Shown here: positions 26,375 to 34,470 of the stretch, piece after piece
How positions within the stretch are numbered: position 1 is the stretch's first letter
Layout of the letters: every line of letters begins with the position of its first letter
Origin: CAWCTD01 sp963798455
Lineage (GTDB): Bacteria; Acidobacteriota; Terriglobia; Bryobacterales; Bryobacteraceae
Reading direction: 5' to 3'
DNA length: 64,000 bases
NCBI GenBank assembly: GCA_963798455.1
Contig: CAWCTD010000003.1
Coordinates: 992,001-1,056,000 of the forward strand
The notes under the pieces: generated by a model
What the model saw: only the letters and a program-made list of their open reading frames with translations
Told to the model about the DNA's origin: nothing
Database searches by the model: none
Program-made: the position numbers and the translations under genes

Positions 26375-27109
26375 ATGACCAAAGCGGAACTGCTGGCAGC
26401 CGAGATCCGAGCCTATTGCGAGGCCAACGCTGACCCGAAGCAGGCGGACAAGTACGCGCGCTATTTCAAGGAAGGTTACGATTCCTGGGGCCTGCTCGAC
26501 AAGGACAGCCCCATCTGGCATCAGCAGCAGGCTGAGTGGCTGGAGAAGTACCGAGGCATGGGAACGCGGGGCTTTCTGAAGCTCGGCGAGCTCCTCTTTC
26601 GAAGCTCGAAGTACGAGGAGGGAGCGCTGGCCGTCCGCTTCCTGAAGAACTTCCGCGACAAGTTGGACAAGAAGGCCGTGTCTGGTCTGGCCAAATGGTT
26701 CGAAGCCGGCATCGGCAACTGGGCGCACACGGACGTGCTGTGCGGCGAGATCATCGGGCCGCTGCTGGCGAACGGGACCATTCCCCTGGAATCCTTGGCG
26801 CCGTGGCGTGCCTCAAAGCTGAAGTACCAGCGGCGCGCAGTCCCTGTGTCAATGCTGGGACTGCTCAAGGTGCGGAAGGAGGTCAAGCCGCTCGTGGAAT
26901 TCCTCCGGCCAATGATGATGGACCCCGAGCGCGTCGTTCATCAGGGTCTGGGGTGGTTCCTGCGCGAGGCGTGGAAGAGACAACCCAAGCCTGTGGAGGC
27001 GTTCCTGCTGGGGTGGAAGGACGAGGCGCCGCGGTTGATCTTCCAGTATGCGACCGAGAGAATGACGGCCTCGGCCCGTGCCCGCTTCCGGCGGGCGAAG
27101 TCGCAGTGA
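26375..27109 (+). CDS. DNA alkylation repair protein, AlkD-like HEAT-repeat family
   Basis: This 244-residue protein has the helical-repeat character of the AlkD (PF08713) family: ARYFKEGYDSWGLLDKDSPI, a KFGEL-like block (GFLKLGELLFRSSKYEEGAL), WFEAGIGNWAHTDVLCGEII and VHQGLGWFLREAWKRQPKPV. Family members are glycosylases acting on N3- and N7-alkylated purines. GNWAHTDVLC agrees with the conserved Trp/Asp region. It is an isolated gene with no linked repair gene. Confidence 0.87.
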   Translation: MTKAELLAAEIRAYCEANADPKQADKYARYFKEGYDSWGLLDKDSPIWHQQQAEWLEKYRGMGTRGFLKLGELLFRSSKYEEGALAVRFLKNFRDKLDKKAVSGLAKWFEAGIGNWAHTDVLCGEIIGPLLANGTIPLESLAPWRASKLKYQRRAVPVSMLGLLKVRKEVKPLVEFLRPMMMDPERVVHQGLGWFLREAWKRQPKPVEAFLLGWKDEAPRLIFQYATERMTASARARFRRAKSQ

Positions 27110-27149
27110 GCAGAGATGCCGAGCTTGCTGAGCGGCAAGAAACACGAAG

Positions 27150-27184
27150 CGGCAACCCGAACCCTCTGAGTGTTCGAGTTGCCG
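27150..27184 (-). terminator. Hairpin downstream of secreted paralog 1
   Basis: CGGCAACCCGAAC (27150-27162) pairs with GTTCGAGTTGCCG (27172-27184), a 13-bp stem with one mismatch. It lies about 40 bases after the stop of the gene at 27225-27659. The same hairpin follows the two other paralogs. T-rich sequence follows weakly on the minus strand. Confidence 0.55.
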
Positions 27185-27224
27185 CGGGCTGCCTCGAAGG
27201 GCAGTCAAGCCTGGATACTGAGGC

Positions 27225-27659
27225 TTAGCGCTTGGCCAGCGTGGCTACGATCTCGTGTCGTTCAGCCGATGCGCTCATGGCCAGCTCACGCTCCGCCTTG
27301 GGGGTCGGCACCACAAAGCCCATCGCCACATAGCCATCCACTACTTCGGACAGGAAATACTGGTTCCCGTAGCGGTTGAAAACGAGCTTTGTGGCCGCTG
27401 CCGGGCGCTCAGTCCCCACGACGGACTCGTGGTTCACCATGCTCAGCCCGCTGGCATTGTGATCCTCTCCCTGGAAGATCAGAACGTCTGGGTTTCCGCC
27501 GTTCCGGATCATGTAGTCACCGGCCGGCAGGGTCTTGTTCGCAATCGTGAACGCGAACGGAATGTTGGCCGTCATCGTAACGGTCTGCGCAGACAACGGC
27601 ACCGCCAGTGCCGCAACCAACATCGAAACCGAAAGCAATGTGTAAAGCTTCTTGTTCAT
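27225..27659 (-). CDS. Small secreted protein, tandem paralog 1
   Basis: This 144-residue protein has a signal peptide (KKLYTLLSVSMLVAALAVPL, then SAQ). The mature part reads VTANIPF-like (MTANIPFAFTIANKTLPAGD), KLVFNRYGNQYFLSEVVDGY and a basic tail with PKAERELAMSAS. This pattern is common in Acidobacteriota small exported proteins of unknown function. Two close paralogs follow at 667-668 base spacing, with the same leader and terminator sequences. GGAGGG precedes the ATG. Upstream at 27752-27769 is a 7-4-7 direct repeat. Of the three it diverges most from the other two. Confidence 0.85.
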   Translation of the reverse strand: MNKKLYTLLSVSMLVAALAVPLSAQTVTMTANIPFAFTIANKTLPAGDYMIRNGGNPDVLIFQGEDHNASGLSMVNHESVVGTERPAAATKLVFNRYGNQYFLSEVVDGYVAMGFVVPTPKAERELAMSASAERHEIVATLAKR

Positions 27660-27751
27660 ACTGCCCTCCTGAGTTTCTCAAATCTCGGTGGCCTTTTCTA
27701 GGCCTCCTACTTATATGATTCGTGCTGCTAAGCTATTGTTGCCATTGAGTT

Positions 27752-27769
27752 TGTAAAGATTGTGTTAAC
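27752..27769 (-). promoter_or_regulatory. PhoB-type direct-repeat box before paralog 1
   Basis: On the minus strand this reads GTTAACA-CAAT-CTTTACA, two 7-base repeats with 11-base periodicity, 93-110 bases upstream of the start. It is a slightly degraded form of the boxes before paralogs 2 and 3. Ten bases after it lies CAACAAT, a possible -10. Confidence 0.5.
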
Positions 27770-27817
27770 GGCGCTGATTGCCACCCAGAACTGCCTGCGC
27801 TAGCAAGAAATGCAGAG

Positions 27818-27852
27818 CGGCAACCCGAACCCTCTGAGTGTTCGAGTTGCCG
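27818..27852 (-). terminator. Hairpin downstream of secreted paralog 2
   Basis: CGGCAACCCGAAC (27818-27830) pairs with GTTCGAGTTGCCG (27840-27852). It has the same stem as the hairpin after paralog 1. Confidence 0.55.
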
Positions 27853-27891
27853 CAGGCTGCCTCGGAGGGCAGTCAATCGAGGTTCAGCGGC

Positions 27892-28326
27892 CTAGCGCCG
27901 CGCCAGCGTAGCCACGACTTCCTGGCGCTCGGCCGAAGCGGTCTTGGCCAGTTCCCGCTCCGCCTTGTGCATCGGCACCACAAAGCCCCTCGCCACATAG
28001 CCATCCACCACTTCTGACAGGAAGTACTGGTCCCCGTAGCGGTTGAAAACCAGCTTGGTGGCCACTGCCGGGGACTCAGTTCGCACGACGGCCTCGTGGT
28101 TCACCGAGGTGAGCCCGCTGACATTGTGTTCCTCTCCCTGAAAGATCAGAAGATAGGGGTTCCCGGCGTTTCGAATCATGTACTCCCCGGCCGGCAGGGT
28201 CTTGTTCGCAATCGTAAACGCAAACGGGATGTTGGCCGTCAGCGTGAGAGTCTGGGCGGACAACGGTACCGCCAGTGCCGCAACCAACATCGAAACCGAA
28301 AGCAACGTGTAAATCTTCTTGTTCAT
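27892..28326 (-). CDS. Small secreted protein, tandem paralog 2
   Basis: This 144-residue protein has the same leader (KKIYTLLSVSMLVAALAVPL) and core (LTANIPFAFTIANKTLPAGE, KLVFNRYGDQYFLSEVVDGY) as its neighbours. It differs mainly in the middle and in the tail (KAERELAKTASAERQEV). It is probably exported across the inner membrane; function is unknown. It has its own regulatory box (28420-28437) and downstream hairpin, so it is probably a separate transcription unit copied as a whole. Confidence 0.85.
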   Translation of the reverse strand: MNKKIYTLLSVSMLVAALAVPLSAQTLTLTANIPFAFTIANKTLPAGEYMIRNAGNPYLLIFQGEEHNVSGLTSVNHEAVVRTESPAVATKLVFNRYGDQYFLSEVVDGYVARGFVVPMHKAERELAKTASAERQEVVATLARR

Positions 28327-28419
28327 ACTGCCCTCCTGAGTTTCAAGAATCCCGGTGGTCTTTGTTGCGGCCTCCTATTAGACAGATTCCTCTGGGCAAG
28401 AGGTTGTTACCAAAGGACC

Positions 28420-28437
28420 TGTTAAGACTGTGTTAAG
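28420..28437 (-). promoter_or_regulatory. PhoB-type direct-repeat box before paralog 2
   Basis: On the minus strand this reads CTTAACA-CAGT-CTTAACA, an exact 7-base repeat with 4-base spacer, 94-111 bases upstream of the start. TAACAA, a possible -10, follows after ten bases. Confidence 0.6.
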
Positions 28438-28485
28438 GATGAGGACTGCCGCGCAGAAATGCCGGCGCCCGCAAGAAACACAGAG

Positions 28486-28520
28486 CGGCAACCCGACCCC
28501 TCTGAGTGGTCGAGTTGCCG
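28486..28520 (-). terminator. Hairpin downstream of secreted paralog 3, with compensatory change
   Basis: CGGCAACCCGACC (28486-28498) pairs with GGTCGAGTTGCCG (28508-28520). Relative to the other two copies both arms changed (GAAC/GTTC to GACC/GGTC), so pairing is preserved. This supports a functional RNA stem. Confidence 0.6.
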
Positions 28521-28559
28521 CGGGCTGCCTCGAAGGGCAGTCAATCGAGGTTCAGCGGC

Positions 28560-28994
28560 CTAGCGCCGCGCCAGCGTTGCGAGGACTTCAAAGTGCTCGG
28601 CCGAGGCGGTCTTGGTCAACTCGCGCTCCGCCTTGGGCATCGGCACAACAAAGCCGCTCGCCGCATAGCCATTCACCACTTCGGACAGGAAATACTGGGT
28701 CCCGTAACGGTTGAAAACCAGCTTTGTGGCCGCTGCCGGGTGCTCCGTCCTCACCACCGCCTCGTGGTTCACCATAGTGAGCGCGCCGGCATTGTGATTC
28801 TCTCCCTCAAAGAGTAAAACGTAAGGGTTACCTGCGTTCCGGATCATGTACTCCCCAGCCGGCAGGGTCTTGTTCGCAATCGTGAACGCGAACGGGATGT
28901 TGGCCGTCAGCGTCATGGTCTGCGCGGACAACGGCACTGCCAGTGCCGCCACCAACATTGAAACCGAAAGCAACGTGTAAACTTTCTTGCTCAT
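28560..28994 (-). CDS. Small secreted protein, tandem paralog 3
   Basis: This 144-residue exported protein shares leader and core with paralogs 1 and 2 (LTANIPFAFTIANKTLPAGE, KLVFNRYGTQYFLSEVVNGY). It is nearest to the two-component genes, 148 bases after the regulator stop on the same strand. Its upstream box (29088-29105) is an exact 7-4-7 repeat. The three proteins might be cell-envelope stress or adhesion proteins, but nothing in the sequence proves this. Confidence 0.85.
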   Translation of the reverse strand: MSKKVYTLLSVSMLVAALAVPLSAQTMTLTANIPFAFTIANKTLPAGEYMIRNAGNPYVLLFEGENHNAGALTMVNHEAVVRTEHPAAATKLVFNRYGTQYFLSEVVNGYAASGFVVPMPKAERELTKTASAEHFEVLATLARR

Positions 28995-29087
28995 ACTGCC
29001 CTCCTGAGTTTCTCAAATCTCGGTGGCCTTTGTTCGGCCGCCTGATTAGATAGATCCATCCGGGCAAGATATTGTTACCAAAGGACT

Positions 29088-29105
29088 TGTTAAGATTGTG
29101 TTAAG
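29088..29105 (-). promoter_or_regulatory. PhoB-type direct-repeat box before paralog 3
   Basis: On the minus strand this reads CTTAACA-CAAT-CTTAACA, 94-111 bases upstream of the start. This is the layout (two 7-base repeats, 11-base period) bound by OmpR/PhoB-family regulators; TTAACA repeats are the known Bacillus PhoP target. The regulator gene lies directly upstream. Confidence 0.6.
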
Positions 29106-29142
29106 GATGCGGATTGCCGCCCAGAAATGCCGGCGCCAACGC

Positions 29143-29829
29143 TCAGGCGACGAACTTGTACCCCAAGCCGTGGACGGTGAGTATGAACCGCGGTTCCTTG
29201 GGATCAGGCTCGAGCTTCTGACGCAGCCATGCCACGTGGACGTCCACCGTTCGCGTGGTCGGCATGACGCCGTAGCCCCAGACCTCCGTGAGCAGCTTCT
29301 CGCGCGATAGCATTTCCCCGCGGTGCTCAATGAAATAGCGAAGCAACTGGAATTCCTTGGCGGAGAGCGTCAATGGCTGTCCATCCCGAGCCACCTCCGT
29401 CTTCGAGAAATCGACGCTGACCGAGCCGAACTGGTACACCGAGCCGCCCGTGTAAGCCGGCTGGGAGGCGCGCCGCAGCAGAGCCTCGACGCGGGCCAGT
29501 AACTCCGGCATTTCGAAGGGCTTCGTAAGATAATCGTCGGCCCCCAGTTTGAGCCCGACCACTTTGTCGCTGGTCTGCGTGCGCGCGGTAAGCATGAGGA
29601 CTGGGGTGAGGATGGCGCGCTGGCGCAGGTCGCGACAGAGGTCCAGGCCGCTCTTGTCTGGCAGCATGATGTCAAGAATGATGAGGTCGAACGGCTCGCC
29701 CGACGCGCGCGCGTAGCCGGTGACGCCGTCGGCGGCGGTCTCCACCACGTACCCCTCCCGCCGTAGACGGTCCCCCAGCGTCATCCGCAATCCCGGCTCG
29801 TCTTCCACAATCAGGATTCGTGCATTCAT
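29143..29829 (-). CDS. OmpR/PhoB-family response regulator
   Basis: This 228-residue regulator has a receiver domain: acidic pocket VEDE, phospho-acceptor Asp53 in LIILDIMLPDKSG, Lys103 in LTKPFE. A C-terminal winged-helix DNA-binding domain follows (LTLSAKEFQLLRYFIEHRGE, TRTVDVHVAWLRQKLE, LTVHGLGYKF). It starts four bases after the kinase stop, in the less common kinase-then-regulator order. The direct-repeat boxes before the three downstream genes are natural candidate targets. Confidence 0.96.
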   Translation of the reverse strand: MNARILIVEDEPGLRMTLGDRLRREGYVVETAADGVTGYARASGEPFDLIILDIMLPDKSGLDLCRDLRQRAILTPVLMLTARTQTSDKVVGLKLGADDYLTKPFEMPELLARVEALLRRASQPAYTGGSVYQFGSVSVDFSKTEVARDGQPLTLSAKEFQLLRYFIEHRGEMLSREKLLTEVWGYGVMPTTRTVDVHVAWLRQKLEPDPKEPRFILTVHGLGYKFVA

Positions 29830-29833
29830 AGTG

Positions 29834-31609
29834 TCATGGCCAGGCGATGGGCAGATGCAAGGTGAACGCGCTTCCGCGGCCGGGCGCGCTGGTGACCGTG
29901 ATCCTGCCGCCGATCGCCTCGATCACCTCCTTGGCCAGGCTCAGGCCCAGCCCCGTGCCGTGCGTCTGCTTCGAGCGCGCGTACGCACCCCGGTAGAAAG
30001 GTTGGAAGATTTGTTCCAGCTCCGCCGCCTCGATTCCTGGTCCGCGGTCTTCCACCCTGATTTGAATCTCCGGCCCGGCGGCCTCCGTGGCCACCATCGC
30101 ACGGACGCGCATCCACCGCCCGGCGCCTCCGTACTTGACCGCATTGCCGATCAGGTTCTGCAGGCACTGCTTGAGAGCCCTCTCGTCAGCCAACGCGCGG
30201 GGCAATTCCGCATCTACCCTCTTCTCCACTGTGAAGCCGGCGCCTTCGATGGTGGACGCCGCCTCGGCCAGTGTGGCTTCGACGACCCCGCCCACGTCGA
30301 CAGGACCAAGCTCGTAGCGTCTGCCGGGTCCGGTGGCAAAGAGCAGAATCTGCTCCACCATGCCTCCCAGCCGGCGGCCCTCGTTTCGGATGAGTTCGCC
30401 GTATTGCTTGACCGAGGCGCCCGAATCCACCACGCCATCCGCGAGGTTCTCGGCCGCGGAACAAATGACCGCCAGCGGCGTGCGCAGTTCGTGCGAAACT
30501 CCCGCCACGAAATCCATCTGAAGCCTCGCCAGGCGCTGCGACCGCTGCGCGAACACAATGACGAGCGCCATGCTGATCGCCAGCAGCAGCAGCACGCCCA
30601 GGCTCAGCGCCAAATCGCGCCGCTTCAGCGAGGCCACAATGGAGGCCAGCGAGCCCGAGCGTGGCTCCACCAGGAGCCGCCAGGCCGGTCCTGTCTCGTC
30701 CGGGAGGATCACCGAAGCTCCGCGGGGGCCTCGCGGCTGAATCCCAATCCGGCTTTGATCCGACTGTGGCGCGGTTTCCAACGAGAGCCTCAACAGGTCC
30801 GGCAAGGGGGGACCGATGAGCCTGACGGAAACCTCCGCTTTGCCGGGCGAAAGTGGCGGCAACGAGGGCTGGGACCGGTACAGGAATCCTCCTGGGCTCT
30901 CGCGATCGGTGATCTCCACGCGATAGGCCAGCCCGCCGCGTTCCGCGAAGTGCTGTGCCACCAACTCCGGCAGGAAGTTGTGGCGCAAGTACTCGCGGTT
31001 CAGGCCGACGATGACGTAGCCGACGATTCGCGCAATGGGGCTTCCCTGGCCGCCAATCGAAGGGGAAAACTGGACCAGGGGACGAAGCAGCGCCGGGATA
31101 CGTTCGTCGATGGTCCAGGCAAACAGCCCCGCGTTCCGACGGTTGTCCCGCTGTTCCTGGCGCACGCTTGCCTCGAATCGGGACTCCAGCGGCTGCATGA
31201 CTGGCGGCCAGGCCACAGGCTCCAGCCGCATGCTGCTCTGGTTCAGGTGTACGAGGCGGGGCTTGCCGTTGTGATCGGCCTCCCAGATGTACAAGTTGTC
31301 CACGAGCTGAGGGTGCCGCGCGGTGTGCATCCAGTCGTCATAATGCTCGACATAGAAGTCCCACTCGTTCGGGCCCCGCAACCTTGGGTCGGAGCGGAAC
31401 TCCAGGCACACACGCACCAGCTCCGTGTAGTAATCCTGCAGGAATTGGCCTACAGCCGTTTCCAGGCCGACCTGGATGCGTTCACGATCAGCCTCGCTCA
31501 CCTCGTTGATCCAACGGTATTGCAGGGCGGCCAGCACGGCCAGGGTGCCCGCGCTTGCCAGCACCAGCACGACCCACGCGACGGAGCGCCCCCGAAAGAC
31601 CTTGAACAC
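29834..31609 (-). CDS. Membrane sensor histidine kinase
   Basis: This 591-residue kinase has an N-terminal transmembrane helix (VAWVVLVLASAGTLAVLAAL), a periplasmic sensor region of about 300 residues with no recognised fold, and a second transmembrane helix (LALSLGVLLLLAISMALVIV). HisKA (GVSHELRTPLAVI, phospho-His near residue 373) and HATPase domains follow (NLIGNAVKYGG, EDRGPGIEAAEL, HGTGLGLSLAKEV). It partners the adjacent regulator. It starts six bases after the UPF0173 hydrolase stop, so the three genes form one operon. The signal sensed is unknown. Confidence 0.95.
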   Translation of the reverse strand: MFKVFRGRSVAWVVLVLASAGTLAVLAALQYRWINEVSEADRERIQVGLETAVGQFLQDYYTELVRVCLEFRSDPRLRGPNEWDFYVEHYDDWMHTARHPQLVDNLYIWEADHNGKPRLVHLNQSSMRLEPVAWPPVMQPLESRFEASVRQEQRDNRRNAGLFAWTIDERIPALLRPLVQFSPSIGGQGSPIARIVGYVIVGLNREYLRHNFLPELVAQHFAERGGLAYRVEITDRESPGGFLYRSQPSLPPLSPGKAEVSVRLIGPPLPDLLRLSLETAPQSDQSRIGIQPRGPRGASVILPDETGPAWRLLVEPRSGSLASIVASLKRRDLALSLGVLLLLAISMALVIVFAQRSQRLARLQMDFVAGVSHELRTPLAVICSAAENLADGVVDSGASVKQYGELIRNEGRRLGGMVEQILLFATGPGRRYELGPVDVGGVVEATLAEAASTIEGAGFTVEKRVDAELPRALADERALKQCLQNLIGNAVKYGGAGRWMRVRAMVATEAAGPEIQIRVEDRGPGIEAAELEQIFQPFYRGAYARSKQTHGTGLGLSLAKEVIEAIGGRITVTSAPGRGSAFTLHLPIAWP

Positions 31610-31615
31610 GGCGGT

Positions 31616-32314
31616 CTACCAATAAACCGGTTTGCCGATCTCGAGGGCCCACACCTGGGGCTCCGGAAAATCGCCGAGCAGTTCCGCCAATCGCTGGGGC
31701 GTGCCCGTGAGCGGCGGGAAAGTGCCGAAGTGCATCGGGATCACCTTTTTCGGCTTGAGCATGCGGCAGGCGGCCGCGGCCTCCCGAGGGCCCATCGTGA
31801 ACAGGTCGCCTATGGGGAGGATCGCCAGCTCCGGGCGGTAGAGCTGCTCGATCAGTTGCATGTCGGCGAACACGTTGGTGTCGCCGGCGAAGTAGAGGCG
31901 CCGCGATCCGGGGAACTCCAGAACGTAGCCCGCGGCTTCGCCCCCATAGATAATCTTGCCGTCGTCCTGGATGCCGCAGCTATGGACCGCGTGGGTCATG
32001 GTCACCACGACCGTGCCCACTTGCTGGGACCCGCCCTTATTCATGGGCATGGTGTTGGTCACGCCCTTGGATTCGAGCCACGCGCAGGTCTCGTAGATGG
32101 CTACCACCTTGGGGGAGTGCTGCTTGGCCAGCGGCACCGCGTCGTGGATATGGTCGAAGTGCCCGTGGGTGATCAGAATCGCGTCCAGCCGATCGATGGT
32201 GTGATCCTTGGGATAAACGGGATTGCCGTCGATCCACGGGTCCATCAGGATGACCTCGCCGGAGTCGAGCCGGAATTGAAAGGTGCCATGTCCGAGCCAT
32301 GTGATTTGGAGCAT
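31616..32314 (-). CDS. UPF0173 metal-dependent hydrolase (MBL fold)
   Basis: This 232-residue cytoplasmic protein has the compact metallo-beta-lactamase fold of the UPF0173 group: ITWLGHGTFQFRL, LITHGHFDHIHDAV (metal ligands), YFAGDTNVFADMQL and KVIPMHFGTFPPL. The substrate is unknown. It heads the operon with the histidine kinase and regulator. ATAATA at 32333-32338 (TATTAT on the minus strand) could be its -10 element. Confidence 0.92.
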   Translation of the reverse strand: MLQITWLGHGTFQFRLDSGEVILMDPWIDGNPVYPKDHTIDRLDAILITHGHFDHIHDAVPLAKQHSPKVVAIYETCAWLESKGVTNTMPMNKGGSQQVGTVVVTMTHAVHSCGIQDDGKIIYGGEAAGYVLEFPGSRRLYFAGDTNVFADMQLIEQLYRPELAILPIGDLFTMGPREAAAACRMLKPKKVIPMHFGTFPPLTGTPQRLAELLGDFPEPQVWALEIGKPVYW

Positions 32315-32388
32315 AGGGACAATCCTAACCTAATAATAGACCCGCCTCGGCTCGCACCGGCGGCCTGGGGGGATGAGGCTGAACCCTT

Positions 32389-33183
32389 CTAGTCGAGTGG
32401 AAGGCCGGAGACGAAAACCTTCTCCGGCCTTTTCACTTCGATCCGCACTCTTTCCCCCAAGGTCAGGTTGCCCTCCACGGTGAGCGTGTAGGGAGAGCGC
32501 AAAACTTCGAAGATGCGGGGGGCCGTCTTTGCATCCAGCGTGCGTTGCCTTTCGCGCAACTCGAAACAGGCCCCGCCGGTCTGCCGCGCCAGCCGTTCGA
32601 ACATGGGCCTCTCCTGACTGAGGACAAAGACCGGGTAGATGGAAACGCCGTTGCGCCGCGCCAGTTTCACGACCTCCCGCTCGCCCATGCGGCTGGGGCC
32701 CTCCACGCCGGCCGTCAGCAGAATGACGACGCGGCGGTACGTGCTCGCCTGAAAGCCGCCGTCGATGGCCGCGTACAGTGCGTCAAGCACCCGCGGCGTG
32801 TTGCCGAATTTCACGGAGCCGACGGCGCGCCGCAGCAGGTCCTGGCTGGAGGTGAAGTCCTGGATCAGGTCCGCCGCCGAGTGGAAGGAGACCACGGCCA
32901 TCTGCTCTCTGGGCTGGAGCTGCCCGATCATGCTCTCGGCCACGGGCTGCACCACCGCTCCCAACAGGCTGGTGTCGAGCAGCAGCATCACATCCATCAA
33001 CCCTGGGGTGGATTCGGCGGACTCGACGCGGCGCCGCTGAGTGTCATCGAAAACGCTGAAGTCCTGCGCCCGGAGGCCGGCCACGGGGACGCCCGATTTC
33101 TGCTCCACCACGGTGACCAGCAGCCGTGTGGCCGCCTGGGCGCAGACCAGCCAGAAGCAGGCCGCAAAGATCAGCTTCCCCAT
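32389..33183 (-). CDS. Secreted VWFA-domain protein of acidobacterial type
   Basis: This 264-residue protein has a signal peptide (MGKLIFAACFWLVCAQA). An N-terminal strand-rich module (VTVVEQKSGVPVAGLRAQDF, then SVFDD) and a von Willebrand A-like domain follow (DVMLLLDTSLLGAVVQPV, with a MIDAS-like DTS; VVILLTAGVEG). This layout matches the VWFA-related proteins that are abundant in Acidobacteriota; their role is unknown, probably protein binding outside the cell. It follows the beta-propeller gene by 16 bases. Confidence 0.87.
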   Translation of the reverse strand: MGKLIFAACFWLVCAQAATRLLVTVVEQKSGVPVAGLRAQDFSVFDDTQRRRVESAESTPGLMDVMLLLDTSLLGAVVQPVAESMIGQLQPREQMAVVSFHSAADLIQDFTSSQDLLRRAVGSVKFGNTPRVLDALYAAIDGGFQASTYRRVVILLTAGVEGPSRMGEREVVKLARRNGVSIYPVFVLSQERPMFERLARQTGGACFELRERQRTLDAKTAPRIFEVLRSPYTLTVEGNLTLGERVRIEVKRPEKVFVSGLPLD

Positions 33184-33199
33184 AGCCTTCTCGTCCGCA

Positions 33200-34312
33200 C
33201 TAAGTGTCCGTCTTCTCCACCAGCCTGTCAACTCGCATGGAGTAGATGGCGGGTTTGCCATGACGGTCGCTCTGGAAGAAGATCTGCTGGCTGTCTTGAG
33301 TGAACACCGGAGAGACGGCGGCCGGGTTGGAGGCACGGTGCTCGCACAGCGTCATTTCGCGGCGCGTGGCGCGGAGCAGGAGCAGGACATGCGGAGACGC
33401 TCGGTTGGCGCTGGCGCCCACGAATACCGAAGCATCGGCGTCGGGCGCGAAGGCCGCAAACTGGCTGGTGGGGGAAACAAGCTGGTCCGCGCATGAATCC
33501 GGCATGTGTTCGCGTATGGAGTTCAACGCCCGCTTGTCTTCCGGAAGACTCAGGTACAGGATCGAGCTTCCGTCGCCGGACCAGTAGCACGGGCCGACGC
33601 CGCCCGGAGCCAGTCTGAGCTGGCGGTACGGGGGGCCATCGTAGCTGATCAGCCAGGGTGCGCTCTCTCCCTTTCGGCAGATGAGGCCGGCCGTGCGTGG
33701 CCGGAGGAGAGGGTCGCCGAGCGGGAGGTCCGATTCCAGCAGGGTCCGGACATTGCCCCGGGTGAGCTCCAGCAGCCGAAGCCGAAACTGCGGCCCGTGC
33801 CTCTCGACGAAGGCCGCCCGCTGGCCGTCGCCCGACACGGAGAGTCCCCGGCCAAACTCCCAGCCGTCCGGAACCCCATAGATCCGGCGTGGTTTCAAGT
33901 TGGAAAGACTTGTCTGCCAGAGTGAGGATCCGTCGAGATAGCAGAAACTGCGCTCGTCCGGCATCAGGCGGATGGATGAGCCATCCAGCGACGCGGCGTC
34001 GGTCAGCCGGTCCGATTCGCCGGTCCTGAGGTTCATCCGGAAGGCCTGCGGCTTGCCGGTGCGATCCGAAAAATAGAGCAGGAAGCTCCGGTTGCGCGGC
34101 AGAGCTCGTGCGGGCTGAGCAGGAAGGAAACTGGTCGAGGAGGGGTTGGTGAGCCGCAGCACGGGGAATTCCGTGGCGGGGTCCGCGTAAGTGACCACTT
34201 CGGACGGGAAACGCTCCCCCAGGGCCGCGCTGCCAGGCCATCCCGTACCCGCCAAACCGCACAGCAGAGCGCGCCTTGTCCACCTGGGGCCGTGGCGGCC
34301 GCTGGCTGCCAT
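33200..34312 (-). CDS. Exported beta-propeller (TolB/WD40-like) protein
   Basis: This protein of about 370 residues has an N-terminal basic, hydrophobic leader (RWTRRALLCGLAG), perhaps a twin-arginine signal. Repeated beta-propeller blades follow with the Asp-rich turns seen in TolB and oligogalacturonate-lyase-like proteins (SFLLYFSDRTGKPQAFRMNL, YWSGDGSSILYLSLPEDK, PVFTQDSQQIFFQSDRHGKP). Function is unknown; possibly binding or a lyase. ATG 34312 is preferred, although the frame is open to 34372. It is divergent from the Gfo/Idh gene. Confidence 0.75.
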   Translation of the reverse strand: MAASGRHGPRWTRRALLCGLAGTGWPGSAALGERFPSEVVTYADPATEFPVLRLTNPSSTSFLPAQPARALPRNRSFLLYFSDRTGKPQAFRMNLRTGESDRLTDAASLDGSSIRLMPDERSFCYLDGSSLWQTSLSNLKPRRIYGVPDGWEFGRGLSVSGDGQRAAFVERHGPQFRLRLLELTRGNVRTLLESDLPLGDPLLRPRTAGLICRKGESAPWLISYDGPPYRQLRLAPGGVGPCYWSGDGSSILYLSLPEDKRALNSIREHMPDSCADQLVSPTSQFAAFAPDADASVFVGASANRASPHVLLLLRATRREMTLCEHRASNPAAVSPVFTQDSQQIFFQSDRHGKPAIYSMRVDRLVEKTDT

Positions 34313-34470
34313 AAGGGAATCGTAGCATGCGCCACCAACGTACCTAGTGCCGGGGGCCAGCCGCGGCGCCATCGGCTCATCCGCCTTGCGTGACGATGCC
34401 GCCGAAGTAAAAAGGGGCTCAGCCGGACCCGATTTGGTGTATATTCTGAGCTATCCGGGAATTGGAGCCT

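Noticed and set aside
29071..29105. Sigma-54 promoter before paralog 3 (GG...GC)
   Set aside because: The GG and GC are 12 bases apart in two copies and 13 in the third; sigma-54 needs 10.
29720..32392. Plus-strand frame of 890 codons opposite the two-component genes
   Set aside because: It is antisense to the regulator, kinase and UPF0173 genes and its composition is Arg/Gln/His-rich with no domain.
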